A stretch of DNA of 64,000 nt from Metallyticus violacea. Taxonomy: Eukaryota; Arthropoda; Insecta; Mantodea; Metallyticidae. This document shows positions 22,921 to 35,680 of the stretch, one piece after another. Made by a program: the position numbers and the translations under genes. The notes under the pieces were generated by a model. The model worked only from the letters and a program-made list of their open reading frames with translations. It did not search any database and was not told where the DNA came from. Each line of letters begins with the position of its first letter. Position 1 is the stretch's first letter. The stretch lies in the NCBI GenBank assembly GCA_030762175.1, contig CM060831.1, positions 96,274,001 through 96,338,000 of the forward strand. The letters are read 5' to 3'.

Positions 22921-24468
22921 ACTATCTTCGCAACTCGCTAAAACAGTGCGCATGGTATTTCGTGAGTAAATGACAATGAACTTTATGAGAATAAATGACT
23001 AACGTTAGCGCGCATGAATAAGCTCAATTCAATCTCAGTTCCCGTTTCTCGTTTACATGTAGTACAAACCGGATTGAGTCCATTCCGTTTTCATTATTTA
23101 GTAGGAGCGAGCTTGAAGCTTGAATCCCCGTTTACAAAAACAGTTTCATTACGAAAGCGTATGTCCGATATGTAAATGTGGTCAATTGTGAGCGAAATAA
23201 GATTTCCTACGGAAAGAAATGATGTCGTAAGGCTTTAATAGCGAACAGTCATGAACTCATTTAATGCCCTGTGAAATACAAAGTTAGTGACATGAGGTTG
23301 ATACACAATAACAGTTTATAATCATTTGGCTATAACTGCATAAGTACTCTTCACATCTGCAATTCATTTAGCGGAGTTCCTAGTTCTTTTATGAAATGTT
23401 TTCATTTTTTCTGACAACTCCCCACACAGATTAAAATAAACGATTACTTCCTCAAAGGTTATATTTTTATAACCTGCATTATCTTCAGCATTCGACTTCT
23501 TCAACCGTGACCAACAGCCACACGTGTATATTCTTTCTTTATTCATGGGATAACTTATATTCGCTATCACAATATCACATTAATAACACACATCTTTGGT
23601 AGTCGATTGAGTTAGTTACACCGCTTGATTATATTGTAAACGTGTGAGAATCTAATATTGGCTGCAAAGTCTTAAAGATGATACAGGTAGATAGGTAAAT
23701 TTTCTCATCTGAACTGGATTACTAAAATTATTATTTTAAGAATGAAAACTTTCAGACAAGAGTACATATGAGCACTGGCTTTCCTATTGTTGTAGTAGAA
23801 GTAATCTTTGTGCTGTTTAGAGTAAATTTTATTTCGTTTCCATAGTGTGAACGCTGTAATAAGAAATAGTTTGGTAAACTTTTCCACAAAAGAAACACTT
23901 GCCAGGTTCCAATTATAAAGTTGCCCTTTCCTTGACTTCCTGGTTGTGGCCATCAGTTGCATAACGTTACAAAGTGAAGGTCACGGCATAATGAAGCGAA
24001 AACGATACGTGTATTGCCTGACCTCCGGATTTTGAACACGCCTGCGATAATGATCGCCAATTCTGGATTAATTCAGGTGAAAGCAGCATGCCGACGTTAC
24101 GAAGTTCTATTGGTTGCTGGGGACCACACCTCTAGTCTCGTAACGTCACAAATACGTATGTCTGACGTAAGTGTTGAGAAGAGTCCGCCGACCAGCTGTC
24201 TCGCCTTCCCTGAAAACTAGTCCACAGGATTGTCAAGGCTACGAGAGCAAATAAAGATGCTTAGTTTGGAAGATATAACTTCACGGAAAAGTTGCTTTAG
24301 TATTGAGTTCTGTATGGCCTATGAGTGAATTTATTATTCCTTTTCATTCCCGCTGAGGGATAAAGTGACCTGTTCCTATACTAAAACTGGTCCTTCCATC
24401 TACTCTAGTGCCTGTCAGTTTATAAAATAAAGTCCGCCGAAGATGATATCTCGTGGGTTTTATATATG
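22921..24468. other. Intergenic, nothing recognised
   Basis: About 1.5 kb without a supported gene. Frames of 60-85 residues are unrecognised. Confidence 0.5.
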
Positions 24469-24766
24469 TCGGTCCTGGTGGTCTAGTGGTAATTATATTT
24501 GCCTTCTAAACCCAAGATCGCGTGTTCAAACCCGGCCAGGGTCGATGGATTTTTTTCGGGCGTAAAAATCCTAAGTATGACTTCCTTCGGAAGGGAAGTA
24601 AAGCCGTGAGTCCCGTGTCGTACATTTACGGCACGATAAAGAATCTCAAGCCTGAAAGAAGAGGACTCTTTTGTCGGCCGTTTCACGTCCGGAATTGAAT
24701 GGGACGCTGATGACCTGAGATGTTAAAGAGCGTCCTTATACAAAATGAATAAAAAAAAAAAAAAAA
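24469..24766 (+). mobile_element. SINE-I copy 5, full length
   Basis: Head from 24469, B-box-like 'gcgtgttcaaacccggcc', complete body and a 16-A tail. TSD not clear. Confidence 0.92.
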
Positions 24767-25088
24767 TCAATCGTGGTTATATTCGAAGAATATGGTCTTT
24801 CCCAATATTTATATCTTTCAATTCCTTCAATTACAATCTCTTCGCCTAGTTGTTCTCTTATGTTTCAAATTCGTTTCCGTCTCCTATAAATGCGCTGTTC
24901 AACATCTTTTCGCATAGTCTTATTGAAATGTTTAATATGCCCATTTATTTATTGTATCTTATTACGACCTCTTCCAATTAGATAGCAAGTAATTGAGTGT
25001 TAATACTTGCTGAATTATATTACTATTTATGACTGACGTTATTCCTCTCACAAGAAATTTCCATGTTGTAATTTTTTAAGATATTGAT

Positions 25089-25373
25089 TGGAACCCCCAC
25101 GGGTAGCCGAGGTCGTTAAAGCGCGGACTCGTGAGCCGGAGGTCCTGAGTTCGAATCCTGCCAGGACCGTCCTCCCTGACTGAGGTTTTTTCTAGGTTTT
25201 CCTCAGTCCTCATAAATGGCAAATGCCGTGGAGGTAACCTAAACTTAGGCCTGGAACGTTTCCTTCCTTAAAAATAAACCCTTTCCCAGTATATCATTTC
25301 ATTTCATGTATCACCAGTGTCCATCGCCTATGGTGCCTCCGTAGCAAAAACGGGCGTTAAACACATTCCTTCA
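25089..25373 (+). mobile_element. SINE-II reference copy with TSD
   Basis: The most complete SINE-II. Its tRNA-like head 'cacgggtagccgaggtcgtt' (A-box region) and 'gagttcgaatcctgcc' (B box) is followed by a body with 'ctgaggttttttctagg', 'cctaaacttaggcctgg' and 'gcgttaaacac'. A 14-bp perfect duplication 'tttaagatattgat' flanks it at 25075..25088 and 25374..25387. Confidence 0.95.
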
Positions 25374-25707
25374 TTTAAGATATTGATAAGATTAGTAATA
25401 GACTTCTGTAGTCTATCAAAAGTTATGAGAAAGTAGCGATGCATAACTGTGGGTTTCCGCTGTCGAGTGTAAATTTTCTGTGGCTTCCGGATGGAAACCA
25501 TGAAGGTGTTCCAGATGACAATGATATTACGGGGTTTCAGTTGTGTGATACAGTTAACATTTCTGTTTCTTGAAATGTTTATAATTTGTTTCCTGTACAT
25601 GTGCTTCGGATCTTAATATGTGAATAATATCATGGTAGAAATAGACCGTCAGTTACCAAAATAAATCGTTAAGATGTGTTACTTCCTCATGTACACAACT
25701 GCAAATA

Positions 25708-26110
25708 CCGGGTGTTCCTCAATTCAATACTGAAATTTCAAGGAATAATAGAAAACAATTAAACAAAATATTTTGTTACATAGTCATGGATCTTAAATTG
25801 AGCGAGTATTTAACCTGTGAAGGATAAGAGATGAAAAACTTTTTAGACGCATTTAAGAATAAAACGATTAAATTTCAATTTTTAAATGTAATCTTTTACA
25901 AATGATGTTCGAAAGTGCAACCTCTTGCTTTGTAACGATGTCACTGTCTTACATGTTCTAAGATTGTGGTTGCAAAATTAGCAGCCTTTGATTCAACTGA
26001 TGACATTTTCAACACCGGGCTCCTCCCCCTCCGCCTTAAAATTAAGTGCAATAAGAGTGGGAGAACGAGCAGGGGTTTTCCGTGGCCAATTCTGTTTAAA
26101 TGCTGTTGAA
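25708..26110 (-). pseudogene. 3' fragment of a Tc/mariner-like element
   Basis: The low end 'taccgggtgttcctcaattc' looks like an element terminus. On the minus strand a broken frame near 26110-26020 reads NWPRKTPARSPTLIALNF, resembling the 'PPRSPDLTPLDFF' region of Tc/mariner transposases, followed by a decayed C-terminal part. The match is weak and recalled only. The opposite end is cut by SINE-I at 26115. Confidence 0.4.
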
Positions 26111-26114
26111 GTAT

Positions 26115-26312
26115 GCTAAGTATGGGCTTCCTTCGGAAGGGAAGTAAAGTCGTGGGTCCCGTGTCGTACATTTATGGCACGATAAAGAACCTCAAGCCTG
26201 AAAGAAGAGGCCTGTGAACAAAATTTGTCGGCCGTTTCACGCTCTGAATTGAATGGGATTCTGATGACCTGAGATATTAAAGAGCGTCCGTACGTAAATA
26301 AAACAAATCAAC
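26115..26312 (+). mobile_element. SINE-I copy 6, 5' truncated
   Basis: Begins inside the body at 'ctaagtatgggcttccttcg' with no tRNA head and ends 'taaataaaacaaatca'. The 5' truncation fits LINE-type retrotransposition. Confidence 0.9.
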
Positions 26313-27102
26313 AACTTCTGCTCATTTTCTGTATATTTTGATCATACACATGTACAACTGCACAGTATATTTCTGGTGACTGGGCATGCCAAGGAACATT
26401 CTTGCATCTAACCGAACCCGTGACCCTAAGTATAGCAGATACGTTCGTTTCGATATGCTCGTTTTGTTCTTAGGAGACGTCACGACGCGTCGTTTGGTGG
26501 TACAGGCTATATCTCTATTGAACGAGATCCTTCATGAGTGTTAGTTACTATGTAGGCAACATATTAACTTGCAACAAATATGAAGTCAACTATTTAGGTC
26601 CATAGCTGGTGCTAAAATGCTGGAATACAAGCATATAATAAAATTAGCAAGTTACATAATGCAGGCCACCGGACACTTACGCGCTAATAATGATAACAGA
26701 CAGCACCACCAGGCAGAGCAAGTTCTCTGAAAATAAACAGCATTAACATTATCTGTAGTAAACCATGAGAAATATGCTATTTTAGGTTACGTGTGTTTAC
26801 AGAGGAAAAAAACTTTAGCTATGTGGTTCACTAATCCTAGCTTGTACACCTGTTGCGTGAACTACCCAACAAACATTTTTTTATACAGTTTATATGCGAA
26901 TACTTTCGAACTCTTCTTGTAGCATTACCTCTCTAAGGCCCGGTTGTATAAAGCTCTAGACATATATTTGATAGAATTATCCTTTCGATGACTATCTGCT
27001 TATTAGTGAAGTTCAACATTGTTCAATAGATTGCGACTTGCATTTTTATCGTTTAGTTTCTATAGCTGTCACCAGTAGCGTCCGTCATACCTAACTTGAA
27101 TT
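26313..27102. other. Intergenic, nothing recognised
   Basis: Contains 'aaggcccggttgtataaagc' at about 26936, which looks like a transposon terminus, but no inverted partner was found. Confidence 0.4.
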
Positions 27103-27145
27103 TTATATTCTTATTGCTGTGAAACAATAGAACATCAAAGGGGAC

Positions 27146-27165
27146 GTTTATATTCTTATTGCTGT

Positions 27166-27201
<36 letters not shown>

Positions 27202-27240
27202 TATTATTATTATTATTATTATTATTATTTATTATTATTA

Positions 27241-27275
<35 letters not shown>

Positions 27276-27660
27276 CATTTATATTATTATTATTGTTGTT
27301 GTTGTTGTTGTTGCTTAACGGGCGCAAAACTGCTAAGGTCATTAGCTCCCAAACACACTAAAAATTGCGTCAGAATTAAAAAATAAATAAGTAATGAGCA
27401 CAGAATCAGTGCACATGATATTTAACAATACCACTTTGGGCAATAAAATAAAACCCCATAACAAATAACAAGGGTAATATAGTCATCAACACACAAGATT
27501 GGTACTAAAACACGGCTGCAAGAGCGGAAAACATAACAGTATTATAATGGTCTAAAATTGTAACATTAAAACCCCAAAACAAACAACAAGGGTATTTTTG
27601 ATAAACAACAAACAGACTGGTAGTAAAATTCATCAGCAGGGGCTGAAAAACTCTTATTGT
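27146..27660 (-). mobile_element. 5'-truncated LINE copy with microsatellite tail
   Basis: 27313..27650 matches the 3' UTR of the full-length LINE ('gcgcaaaactgctaaggtca', 'cataacaaataacaag', 'gactggtagtaaaa'), with about two of its three ~105-bp subunits. The low end (27165-27312), the 3' end on the minus strand, is a long (CAA)n/(TAA)n tail. A 28-bp perfect duplication 'tgtgaaacaatagaacatca...' flanks the insertion at 27118..27145 and 27661..27688; allowing one mismatch it extends to 35 bp. Confidence 0.85.
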
Positions 27661-27682
27661 TGTGAAACAATAGAACATCAAA

Positions 27683-27887
27683 GGGGACATATTACACAAA
27701 AGTAAAGTGTATTAGCGCAAGTCCTTGTAAAGTTGTAACTTTCTATTCCACGAAAAAAATGTAATTAATTAGTAAAAAGTTACAAGTGACGTCATATAAG
27801 AGCAAGATGGAGGAGCAGCTGATTGCCACCTTGAATGAGGTTATGTCCACTTCTTAGTGATAAATTCGAGTTTTAATATACTGTAAG

Positions 27888-27929
<42 letters not shown>

Positions 27930-28300
27930 CCTATTCGATGGGACTGATATTTTTGCTCACATATAATTATAATTTATCTATTTGTCAATATTCAACCGTA
28001 TTTAACTTTAAGGTTACATTTGTATACTTTCATGTGGATATACGGCAATGTCGGAGAATCAAATTTAATTGAGATATAGCAGAAGACTCGAGTTTCCTTT
28101 TGTGCTGAACATTTATTTTATTAGTTCATATGATCATTTTTATTTATATACTTTTATATTGGGAATCACATTTTCATTAAAAGCAAAAACTGTGACAATG
28201 GAGTCGAGAGGTAATTTTAAAAGAAAACGAAGCAAGAAAAAACAATATTTTCGTGGAATTTACCGAGAACCTTAGAAAAACAACATAACCTATGATTTTG
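27683..28300 (+). mobile_element. T2 TIR element, partial copy
   Basis: Blocks collinear with 49458..50090: 'acacaaaagt', 'caagtccttgtaaagt', 'tgacgtcatataagagcaag', 'atgtccacttcttag', 'catttattttatt' and 'cgtggaattt'. The right terminus is not found. A (TTA)n run at 27888..27928 interrupts it. Confidence 0.65.
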
Positions 28301-28754
28301 AAGCAATTTTGCATTGAAAAAAAAGGGGTCAATGTGTTATGTGATTGAGTTAGTGTCCAAAGAATATATATTAAAAATAAAAGTATTGATTTTTTACAAT
28401 ATTTGAACGTTGTATGTACGTACTTCTGAGATTCCTAAATAAAATGTTTCATTGTTATTTTAATTGTACCATCTAGCTTTATTCCATTTTCCCGTTATTT
28501 TGCAATAGGTCCCGTTTATATTGAAAAATCAAGATTCTACTGTAGTTCGGTTTTTATGAGCACAACAACGAAAAGTGACTAAGGAGTTGAAGCCCTCTAT
28601 TTTTAATTAACATCGCTTTTAGCTCCACTTTTCTTTTGTTTAATTGAAAAAAAGCGTATTACTGGCAGTGCAGAATGTCCTTATCGATTCATTATGCTTA
28701 AATGATTACTGTATTTTATTGTTGTTAGAGTCAAAAGAGGATATTTCATTACTT
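28301..28754. other. Intergenic, nothing recognised
   Basis: AT-rich DNA with no supported feature. Confidence 0.5.
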
Positions 28755-28960
28755 CAGTCTTGCACAAGACCTGGCCGTTTGTGGCTACACCTCCAATGGG
28801 TGCACCTACGGTAGGAAAGGATGAGGTGAGGGATGAAAGTAGACGGGGTCCCGAACATTGTTTCCAGGTAGAACACCCCAATGTTGGAGCCCCTTTTCAA
28901 GCATTTCTAGACAGGACGGAACTAAAGAACTAAAGGAATGATATGATATTGGATAAAATA
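28755..28960 (-). mobile_element. SINE-IV tail fragment
   Basis: 'gtttccaggtagaacacccc' and 'ttggagcccc' match in inverse the 'gaggggctccaatcc...gagtgttctatctgg' block at 40146..40195. The head of the same family lies at 29440..29590 in the same orientation, so these may be two halves of one element split by about 480 bp that includes a (TTA)n run (29089..29131). Confidence 0.5.
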
Positions 28961-29086
28961 AAATGAAATAAAATCTGCAATACTCCTTCCCGGCACCTTG
29001 TTACCTATACCGGGACGCGCGTTTCCAAAATTTATCGTTTATTAAATTTTCTTTTTCCCACCATACATCATAATTTTACAGATTAA

Positions 29087-29133
<47 letters not shown>

Positions 29134-29439
29134 GAACAAAACAAAAATATAAACATTTCGCTACAAGAAAAAAAATTAAATTTAATAAAATTACAAATCT
29201 ACTGAAAACCAATAAAATTAACCCATAGCTAGTAGCCAGCTATCTATCTAAAATAAAAATGTTTCGTCGGAACTTAACGGTTGAGATGCTTCCTAACCCC
29301 AATTCTCTAAACTACACTTGCTTACATCTTCCAGCTTACTTAATCTTCTTCTGTAATCTTCCTTCTTTCATCTTCTTCCCTGTCCTATCACTTACATCTT
29401 CCAGCTCACTTAATCTCCTTCTTCAGCATATCCAGATAT

Positions 29440-29590
29440 TGTATAATGGAAAGTTCATGGAAGTAAAGATCCATCCCAACATTTGCCTGAGGAAACAACG
29501 ACAAAACCCAGGCCAGGATGGCCGGCATCGAGGAATTTGAACCTGATATCTTCCCGCTACCACCTTAGCCGTCCCGCTCGGCTTTTAGTG
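29440..29590 (-). mobile_element. SINE-IV head fragment
   Basis: On the minus strand 'gccgagcgggacggctaagg' with B-box-like 'aggttcaaattcctcg', then 'gggatggatctttacttcc', which is shared with 40015..40034. tRNA-derived. Confidence 0.55.
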
Positions 29591-30239
29591 ATTATGGAGG
29601 GTATATTGTTCTGCCCACAGAGTGAATTAATACACAGACGTAAAGAGACACTTTTCTCCTGCTAGTGGGGGTGGGAGAAAAAAAGAAGGAAGTTGGTATG
29701 ACATTTTGTTATCGTGATATGGCGAATATTCAATAAGGCAATTTTTATTTTCTTCAGATACAAACAACTCTTGAAAGGAACCCATTTTATGAGAAACAAC
29801 AACTGAAGTTCCACTTTACCAGTCTAACAATGATTACACCAAGTTTCAGCGACATTATCACAATTATAACATCAACAGTAGCAAGAACAATACGCGTACA
29901 TCTATGTAAATCATGAAATAAATTGATGTATGCTTACATATAAACATGAACAGTAAAACATATTAATGTAAAAAGAAGAAAAATAAAAAACAATAATAGA
30001 ATAAGCAATTCAATAACAATTCATACACATATAAATCTATGTAAAATCACAAAAGCGGAAATAAATTTACTAATAAAACATAAAAATGAAAAACAGTACA
30101 ACACTATGAAAGAGCTATGAAGATTTATGATCATAATAACAATAAGAACAAAAATAATATAACTCACACTGTGTGTGTTTTGTGCGTGTGAGTTATTAAT
30201 GTAAATATAGGGAAAGCTATTATTTCTAATATATTAAAC
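29591..30239. other. AT-rich intergenic, nothing recognised
   Basis: Very AT-rich. 'actcacac ... gtgtgagtt' near 30163-30194 can form a short hairpin. No gene. Confidence 0.5.
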
Positions 30240-30910
30240 ATTTCTTATGAGAAATACTCCTAAAGTTTGCATTCTAGAGACTAAGGGTCAGCAAGGTTCC
30301 ATCCCGCTGAGTGTCCCACAACCTCACACAAGGTCAAAAGGACTCCCAAGCGGAATGTGTCAAGATATGCTCCAGAGATTCGATAATGGTAGATCTTGTG
30401 AGACCATAACATGGATTTATCAATATGACCCAGGGAAAAAACGCCAGTCTTCGGTGTGGGCCTTCCCTGATGCCAAGCCACCTGTGAAGGTCAAAAGGGA
30501 GAGAGTGTTGGTAAGAAAATGGTATTGACACAACTGGTCATGTGGCACCATGCCTGTAGAGAATCAAAGAACGGTGCACTGCAGTTGCACTCCAAAATAG
30601 TGCGGGAAAAGCGACCAAGAACTGGATTAAGGGACATTTTGTTGCATCATGACAATGTATCTGCCCATGTGGTGTTGGATTTTTCTCCAGGCGACCCCTG
30701 TTCAACTGCTGATCCAACCTCCCTACAGCCCGAACGTGACACCCCGTTACTTCTCCCTGTTCCTTACGGTGAAGAACCGACTGCGGAGGAAACGGTTTTC
30801 ATCACCTGAGGATGCTGTTACAGAGTATGAAGAGGAGCTTGAAGCAGTTTTAATGGGGGGAGGAAAGGAAGAAAAGGACGGTTATCTGCTAGATGGGTTT
30901 TAATTAATAA
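30240..30910 (+). pseudogene. mariner (Mos1-type) transposase pseudogene
   Basis: Broken plus-strand frames give 'CQDMLQRFDNGRS', 'TWIYQYDPGKKRQSSVW', 'KVKRERVLVRKWY', then in shifted frames a DNVSAH-like segment, 'PPYSPNVTPRYFSLF' and 'LRRKRFSSPEDAV'. This order is that of the catalytic domain of mariner transposases. The first catalytic Asp motif (GDE) is deleted before TWIYQYD. No N-terminal domain or TIR was found. Confidence 0.8.
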
Positions 30911-32246
30911 GAATACTCATAATGTATGTAGAATCAATGAGGTTCTTCTGCTTCTCTCCCGCCGTTGTCTCGAAGTGTCGCTATGCCACAGCTAGATTCG
31001 CTAGAGCGCTGGAATTTTGTTACCTTTTCAGGTCAACGGGGGAAGAGTCGGGAACTAGGAAATGTATAAACGCAAATCTTAAGACTGGAGATGACACTTT
31101 TTATTTACTAGCATTACTTGTTCAATGTGTTAGATCACACTTGCACTATAACCGAACTAATTGTCTATCACTCTCTCCTGATAGCTAAAACTCATTCTGT
31201 TTGTCCCTCTGGCCTCGAAATCCCAATCCTTTATCCTATATTCCCTCGTCCGGTCGTTCTCTCCTACCATTTCAAAAACTATTACATTGAATAATTTCTA
31301 TCTATTGGCCGAGGGGCGCGCAATATACTTTTCCTAAGATCCCTTATTGGACGTTCCTTAGGCCATAAATTTAACTTATTCTTTTCCCCTTTGGCTCCCT
31401 AATGTCGGGCACTATGGTTTATTTCACTCTCATGACTTGTTGTTCATAGTCTGTTTCATTTTACGCTTTGCCTTCAGATTTTAACAAAGCTCTAAGCTTT
31501 TCCAGAAATCAGAAAGGAGCGACCCTTCGTACACAGCATCTTGCTACAGATACAAAAGGAGGTACATGGTCATCTGCTCTTTGTGCCCCAAAACCCTCAC
31601 TATCTACATTTTCTGACTTATTTCTAAAGTTTCTGTCCACTAGTTTTTTTCTTCTCACTACCCAGGAAATACACAATAACAGATACACATTACACAAATA
31701 AATTAACTACTAATATGAAAACACATTAATCGTAATGATATTTATAATATATGTAATTGATTATGCTAATTTCAGTTATATTTTAATTGGGGTTGGCATC
31801 TCGTAAATACTGCTTCAAGCTGAATGCAGTAGATGAGAAGGACTGGCGCCAGAGCTTTCACTCTTGGTTCTGAAGGATGGAAATATGTGACGATAAGCTG
31901 TGAATGAAACATTTGGGGAGGGGGATTCATGTCTAAAAACTCTCTGAGTAACAATCGTATTGTGTTGGGTTTTAGAGCTTGTGTTAAGGTTATGTGAGAA
32001 AGATGGATAAAATGGAAAAGATGTATGGATAATACTGAAAAGCAGTGTGGGACAATTTATATTTCTTCGGTCTTTCAAGCGAAACCAGATAACGTATTGA
32101 GGGAGGGTGTTAATGATGGAATAACGCAAATGTGCGCATCCACATCTGGTATTGTGAGGAAGCTATAGTTTTTGCATTAAGTTAGAGTTTGTAAGAATGT
32201 TCTTCACGGATCGCTTTCATCAGGACGTTCATCTCTACGTGTAATG
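30911..32246. other. Intergenic, nothing recognised
   Basis: About 1.3 kb with frames of 60-104 residues (30922..31188, 31468..31701, 31815..32129). None is recognised. Confidence 0.5.
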
Positions 32247-32545
32247 TCGGTCCTGGTGGTGTAGTGGTAACCATACTTGCCTCCTAAACCCAAGATTGCG
32301 GGTACGAGCCGGCCAGAACCGCTGGATTTTTTTCGGGCGTAAAAATCCTAAGTTTGGCTTCCTTCGGAAGGGAAGTAAAGCCGTGGGTCCCGTGTCGTAC
32401 ATTCACGGAACGATAAAGAATCTCAAGCCTGAAAGAAGAGGCTTCTGAGCAAAATTTGTCGGCCGTTTCACGCCCTGATTTGAATGGGACGCTGATGACC
32501 TGAGATGTTAAAGAGCGTCCGTAAATAAAACAAATCAAAAAATTA
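32247..32545 (+). mobile_element. SINE-I copy 7
   Basis: Complete head and body. The B box is mutated ('gcgggtacgagccggcc'). It ends 'taaataaaacaaatca' plus a short A-rich tail. Confidence 0.93.
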
Positions 32546-34076
32546 AAAATCTATGATTAACCATTAACATCCAAAGGATGTTTCTGTAATGTAGTTATTT
32601 TGTTATTATCAGTTAAATAAAAACCTTTTGAGATATCGTGTGTTTAACAACAAATAAAATAAACAGAGAGACAAATTACCTCTACATAGTGTTACCTTTT
32701 ACCTAATGCATACGCATTAATGCTTTACCCAGGCCTACAAAAAATCCTAATTGAAAAAAATTACATCGCGCTTTGTCATTTCCAATATTTTAGAGTAGTT
32801 TTAAAATGTAAGCATTTTTAGGCACGTTTACTGTTTCAAAATTGCAAAAATATTCTATTAGTTTATCCCTGACCACTGATCCATTAATACTACAATTAAT
32901 TATTTTTCATACTTACCAGCGAGTGCGTTCACGGCTTAAAATCAAACTAGTAATTATTATTATTATTTATTTTTTTGAATGTCTGTCGTTATCTTCTAAA
33001 AAATTTAGGCTCACCTGATTGATGGCCAAAAGGATATTCATGATATTGAAAGGAAAGAAAAACAAAACATGGACCGAGAAATGCAAAATAATTATAAGTT
33101 AAAACGTTTAAGAATACGATTAATTAAGCTTCTACAGAAATGTGAATTTTGCTGGGGCAGCTGAACTAGTGTTTTATAAACTGAAGTCTAGGCTGTGACG
33201 AGAGCCGAGTTCTTCAATTAAAGCCATGGAACAGGAACAAAGCAAGGCCGCAGTGTTTCCCCTTGACAACAAGAATTGAGTTGGGTTCCGCGTATTCCAC
33301 GCGCAAGAGCTGACACTTGTTCTCTAGCAGTTTGGATCGATATATCGCTTTGTTGTGCCGGGTCCGATCCCCACACGAATTGCACACTTCACCAGAAGTC
33401 CCATGAATACATAAGCCCTACTCCAGCACTTCACAATCTGAGTAATTTGACTCACGGTGGCGTATACGTAGATTTTCTGCTGTCAATTATCTTAGACATC
33501 TATGTTGTAGCTTTTAATATCATTTTCAATTGATTAGGAAAAACAAATGAAAGTGAGAATGAAAAGGAAAATTACAGAAATTCAAAGGAAGCTAACGATT
33601 GTCATCTATTAAGTATTGGCTGCATTCTATAGATTTTATTGCTGCTAAATGCTTCACAAACAATATATATTATAGCAGGAAGAGCTTGTGTCGGCACTTG
33701 GATGTTCTTGTACTTTAAATCAAGCTCCGAGTTGGGTGTAGTTCTCAATGAATCTTTTAGATCACCGCAGCTAAATTGCGTTTCGAAATCAGCTGTAAAT
33801 GTGAAGGTTAGGGATTCTTTAATTAAAACTTTAGCCATGTTGAAAATACACTTTTATTTTCAAAATATATATGAAACTCCCGTATTTAATGTCGAAACAA
33901 AAGGTAATTATATAGAACGCCATATTGATTGAAGCGGGTAAACCGAAAATTTACTATAATAAGCAATTATCCAAGCGCAAATTTCACTGCACAAATACCA
34001 CCTCGATTTGTTAATTTTTCTGCATTCATTTTCTAGGCAGCATTTTACCGCATAAGAAGATCCTAAAATGACCTAA

Positions 34077-34118
<42 letters not shown>

Positions 34119-34541
34119 AAATTACCGTATGCTTTCATAAATTATTATTCTGTGGAATATTTTTCAATGTCTAAGATTTTCCAGTAGTGAAACTTGGAAC
34201 TTCTGGGGTCATTTGGTCAGATTTATTCAGAGGAGTTCGATTCAATATTATTGTACAGAATGCCTTATATTGAATGTAGCAACTTCAAATAGCGCGCGTA
34301 ATGCAGATATTTCTATGGGCTAAAAGAATAAAATATTACTGGTAAATGATATTACTGATAAATGCTAACACGATGGGCTATAACTGATAGGGAGCTGAAA
34401 ATCTACATTAATGTCTATTTGGTGGCAGTAAGAAATAAAGTGTTAACAGTTGAGATCTGTTGCGTAAAATATTGACCTTCCACGAACCAGAGAAGTTTGT
34501 CGCCGGCAATTGTTGATGCCCTGTAGGTGGAAGTTTATATA
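32546..34541. other. Intergenic with (AAT)n run
   Basis: (AAT)n at about 34076..34114. 'ccgggtccgatccccacacg' at 33358 resembles a B box but has no supporting A box or body. A 78-residue minus frame at 33602..33838 is unrecognised. Confidence 0.5.
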
Positions 34542-35114
34542 CAGAGGGTACCAAAAATGTATACACACTTCAAGCAAAGAAAAAACTGTATTAACATAGC
34601 AAAACTGAATTCACAGATGAGCACTAATCATCTTATACTTTTACAGTTACAACAGTTGCTAAATGCCCACCAACGGCATCGATACACTTCTGAGTACGTT
34701 GAACTACTGATTGAGCAACGTATGCGAAAGTGTCCTCAGCGATTGCAGCACATACCGTTTCAATTTCTTCCCGAAGTGCTGCCAGTGCAACTGGTTTTCT
34801 ACGGTATACAACATCCTTAAGAGTTCCCCATAGGTATAAGTCCAACGGCGGTTCTGTTATGTACACACGTCTCCATTGCCTTTGAAGTTCAACAACATTC
34901 TCGGTTTTCCAATACTACTTCAAAATTGCTTTGTGATGTTCAAACGATAATCTTGACTCTATTTTGCTGTAGCAACGCTAGCATAACGTAATGTGAGTCA
35001 CATCTGTTTACAAAAAATCACACTACACATTAATGTTTTTTTTCGGTACAACTTACAAATATATTAAATGGATATCTACTTTGAAAGTGTGTATACATTT
35101 TTTGGCACCCTGGG
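34542..35114 (-). mobile_element. Tc/mariner family B derivative, copy 2
   Basis: TIR 'cagagggtaccaaaaatgta' at 34542 and its inverse ending at 35114, TA on both sides. The minus-strand C-terminal frame (34633..34866) has 'LYLWGTLKDVVYRRKP' and 'LREEIETVCAAIAEDTF...VVQRTQKCID'. The HTH part follows upstream in another frame. About 0.57 kb, so most of the transposase is deleted. Confidence 0.85.
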
Positions 35115-35324
35115 TATAATAATTCATGACCGAGTATATTTTACAATCTACAAAGATGCAGTATTATACAAGTAATTTTGTATTACTAATTTGTATACTT
35201 CTTGAACTAAATCTAATGGATAGCCTCTAACAGCATGCTGTATGTTCAGAAGTTTTACTTTCTGTTTAAGATAATATGTTCCAGAACCAAAACACAACTT
35301 TAAGTGTTGGGTATATCCAAGTTT

Positions 35325-35545
35325 TTCTGCCTTTAGACCCAAGGTCTCAGGTCCAAATCTGACCAGAGTCGTTGACTTCTTTCGGAAGGGAAGTGAAGCC
35401 ATTGGTCCTGTGTTGTAGAATTACAACATGTAACATAACCTCAAACCTTGGGCCTCTGAACAAAATTTACCGGTCGTTTACGCCCTGAATAGAAAAGGAC
35501 TCAAGTGACCAAATATGTTAAAGAACATCCTAAATAAATTAATCC
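35325..35545 (+). mobile_element. SINE-I copy 8, highly diverged
   Basis: Recognisable 'tttagacccaaggtctcagg', 'ctttcggaagggaagtgaag', 'gcctctgaacaaaattt', 'cgccctgaat' and 'atgttaaagaacatcc'. It has many substitutions and a 5' truncation, so it is older than the other SINE-I copies. Confidence 0.7.
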
Positions 35546-35680
35546 TATCTAACAAACCCAAGGTTTGCTAAAGTTCTGTTCATTTCCCACGTTTTGTGGC
35601 CGGGAAATCTTAAGTAATGACAAGTTTGGACATGTTACTTGGATAAAATGTTCTTCCGGAGTTTTTCCTCGTCCTACGTG

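Noticed and set aside
25089..25165. Functional tRNA gene
   Set aside because: It is the head of SINE-II, with a body and a 14-bp TSD.
33276..33420. tRNA-like element around 'ccgggtccgatccccacacg'
   Set aside because: Only a B-box-like match; no A box, body, tail or second copy.
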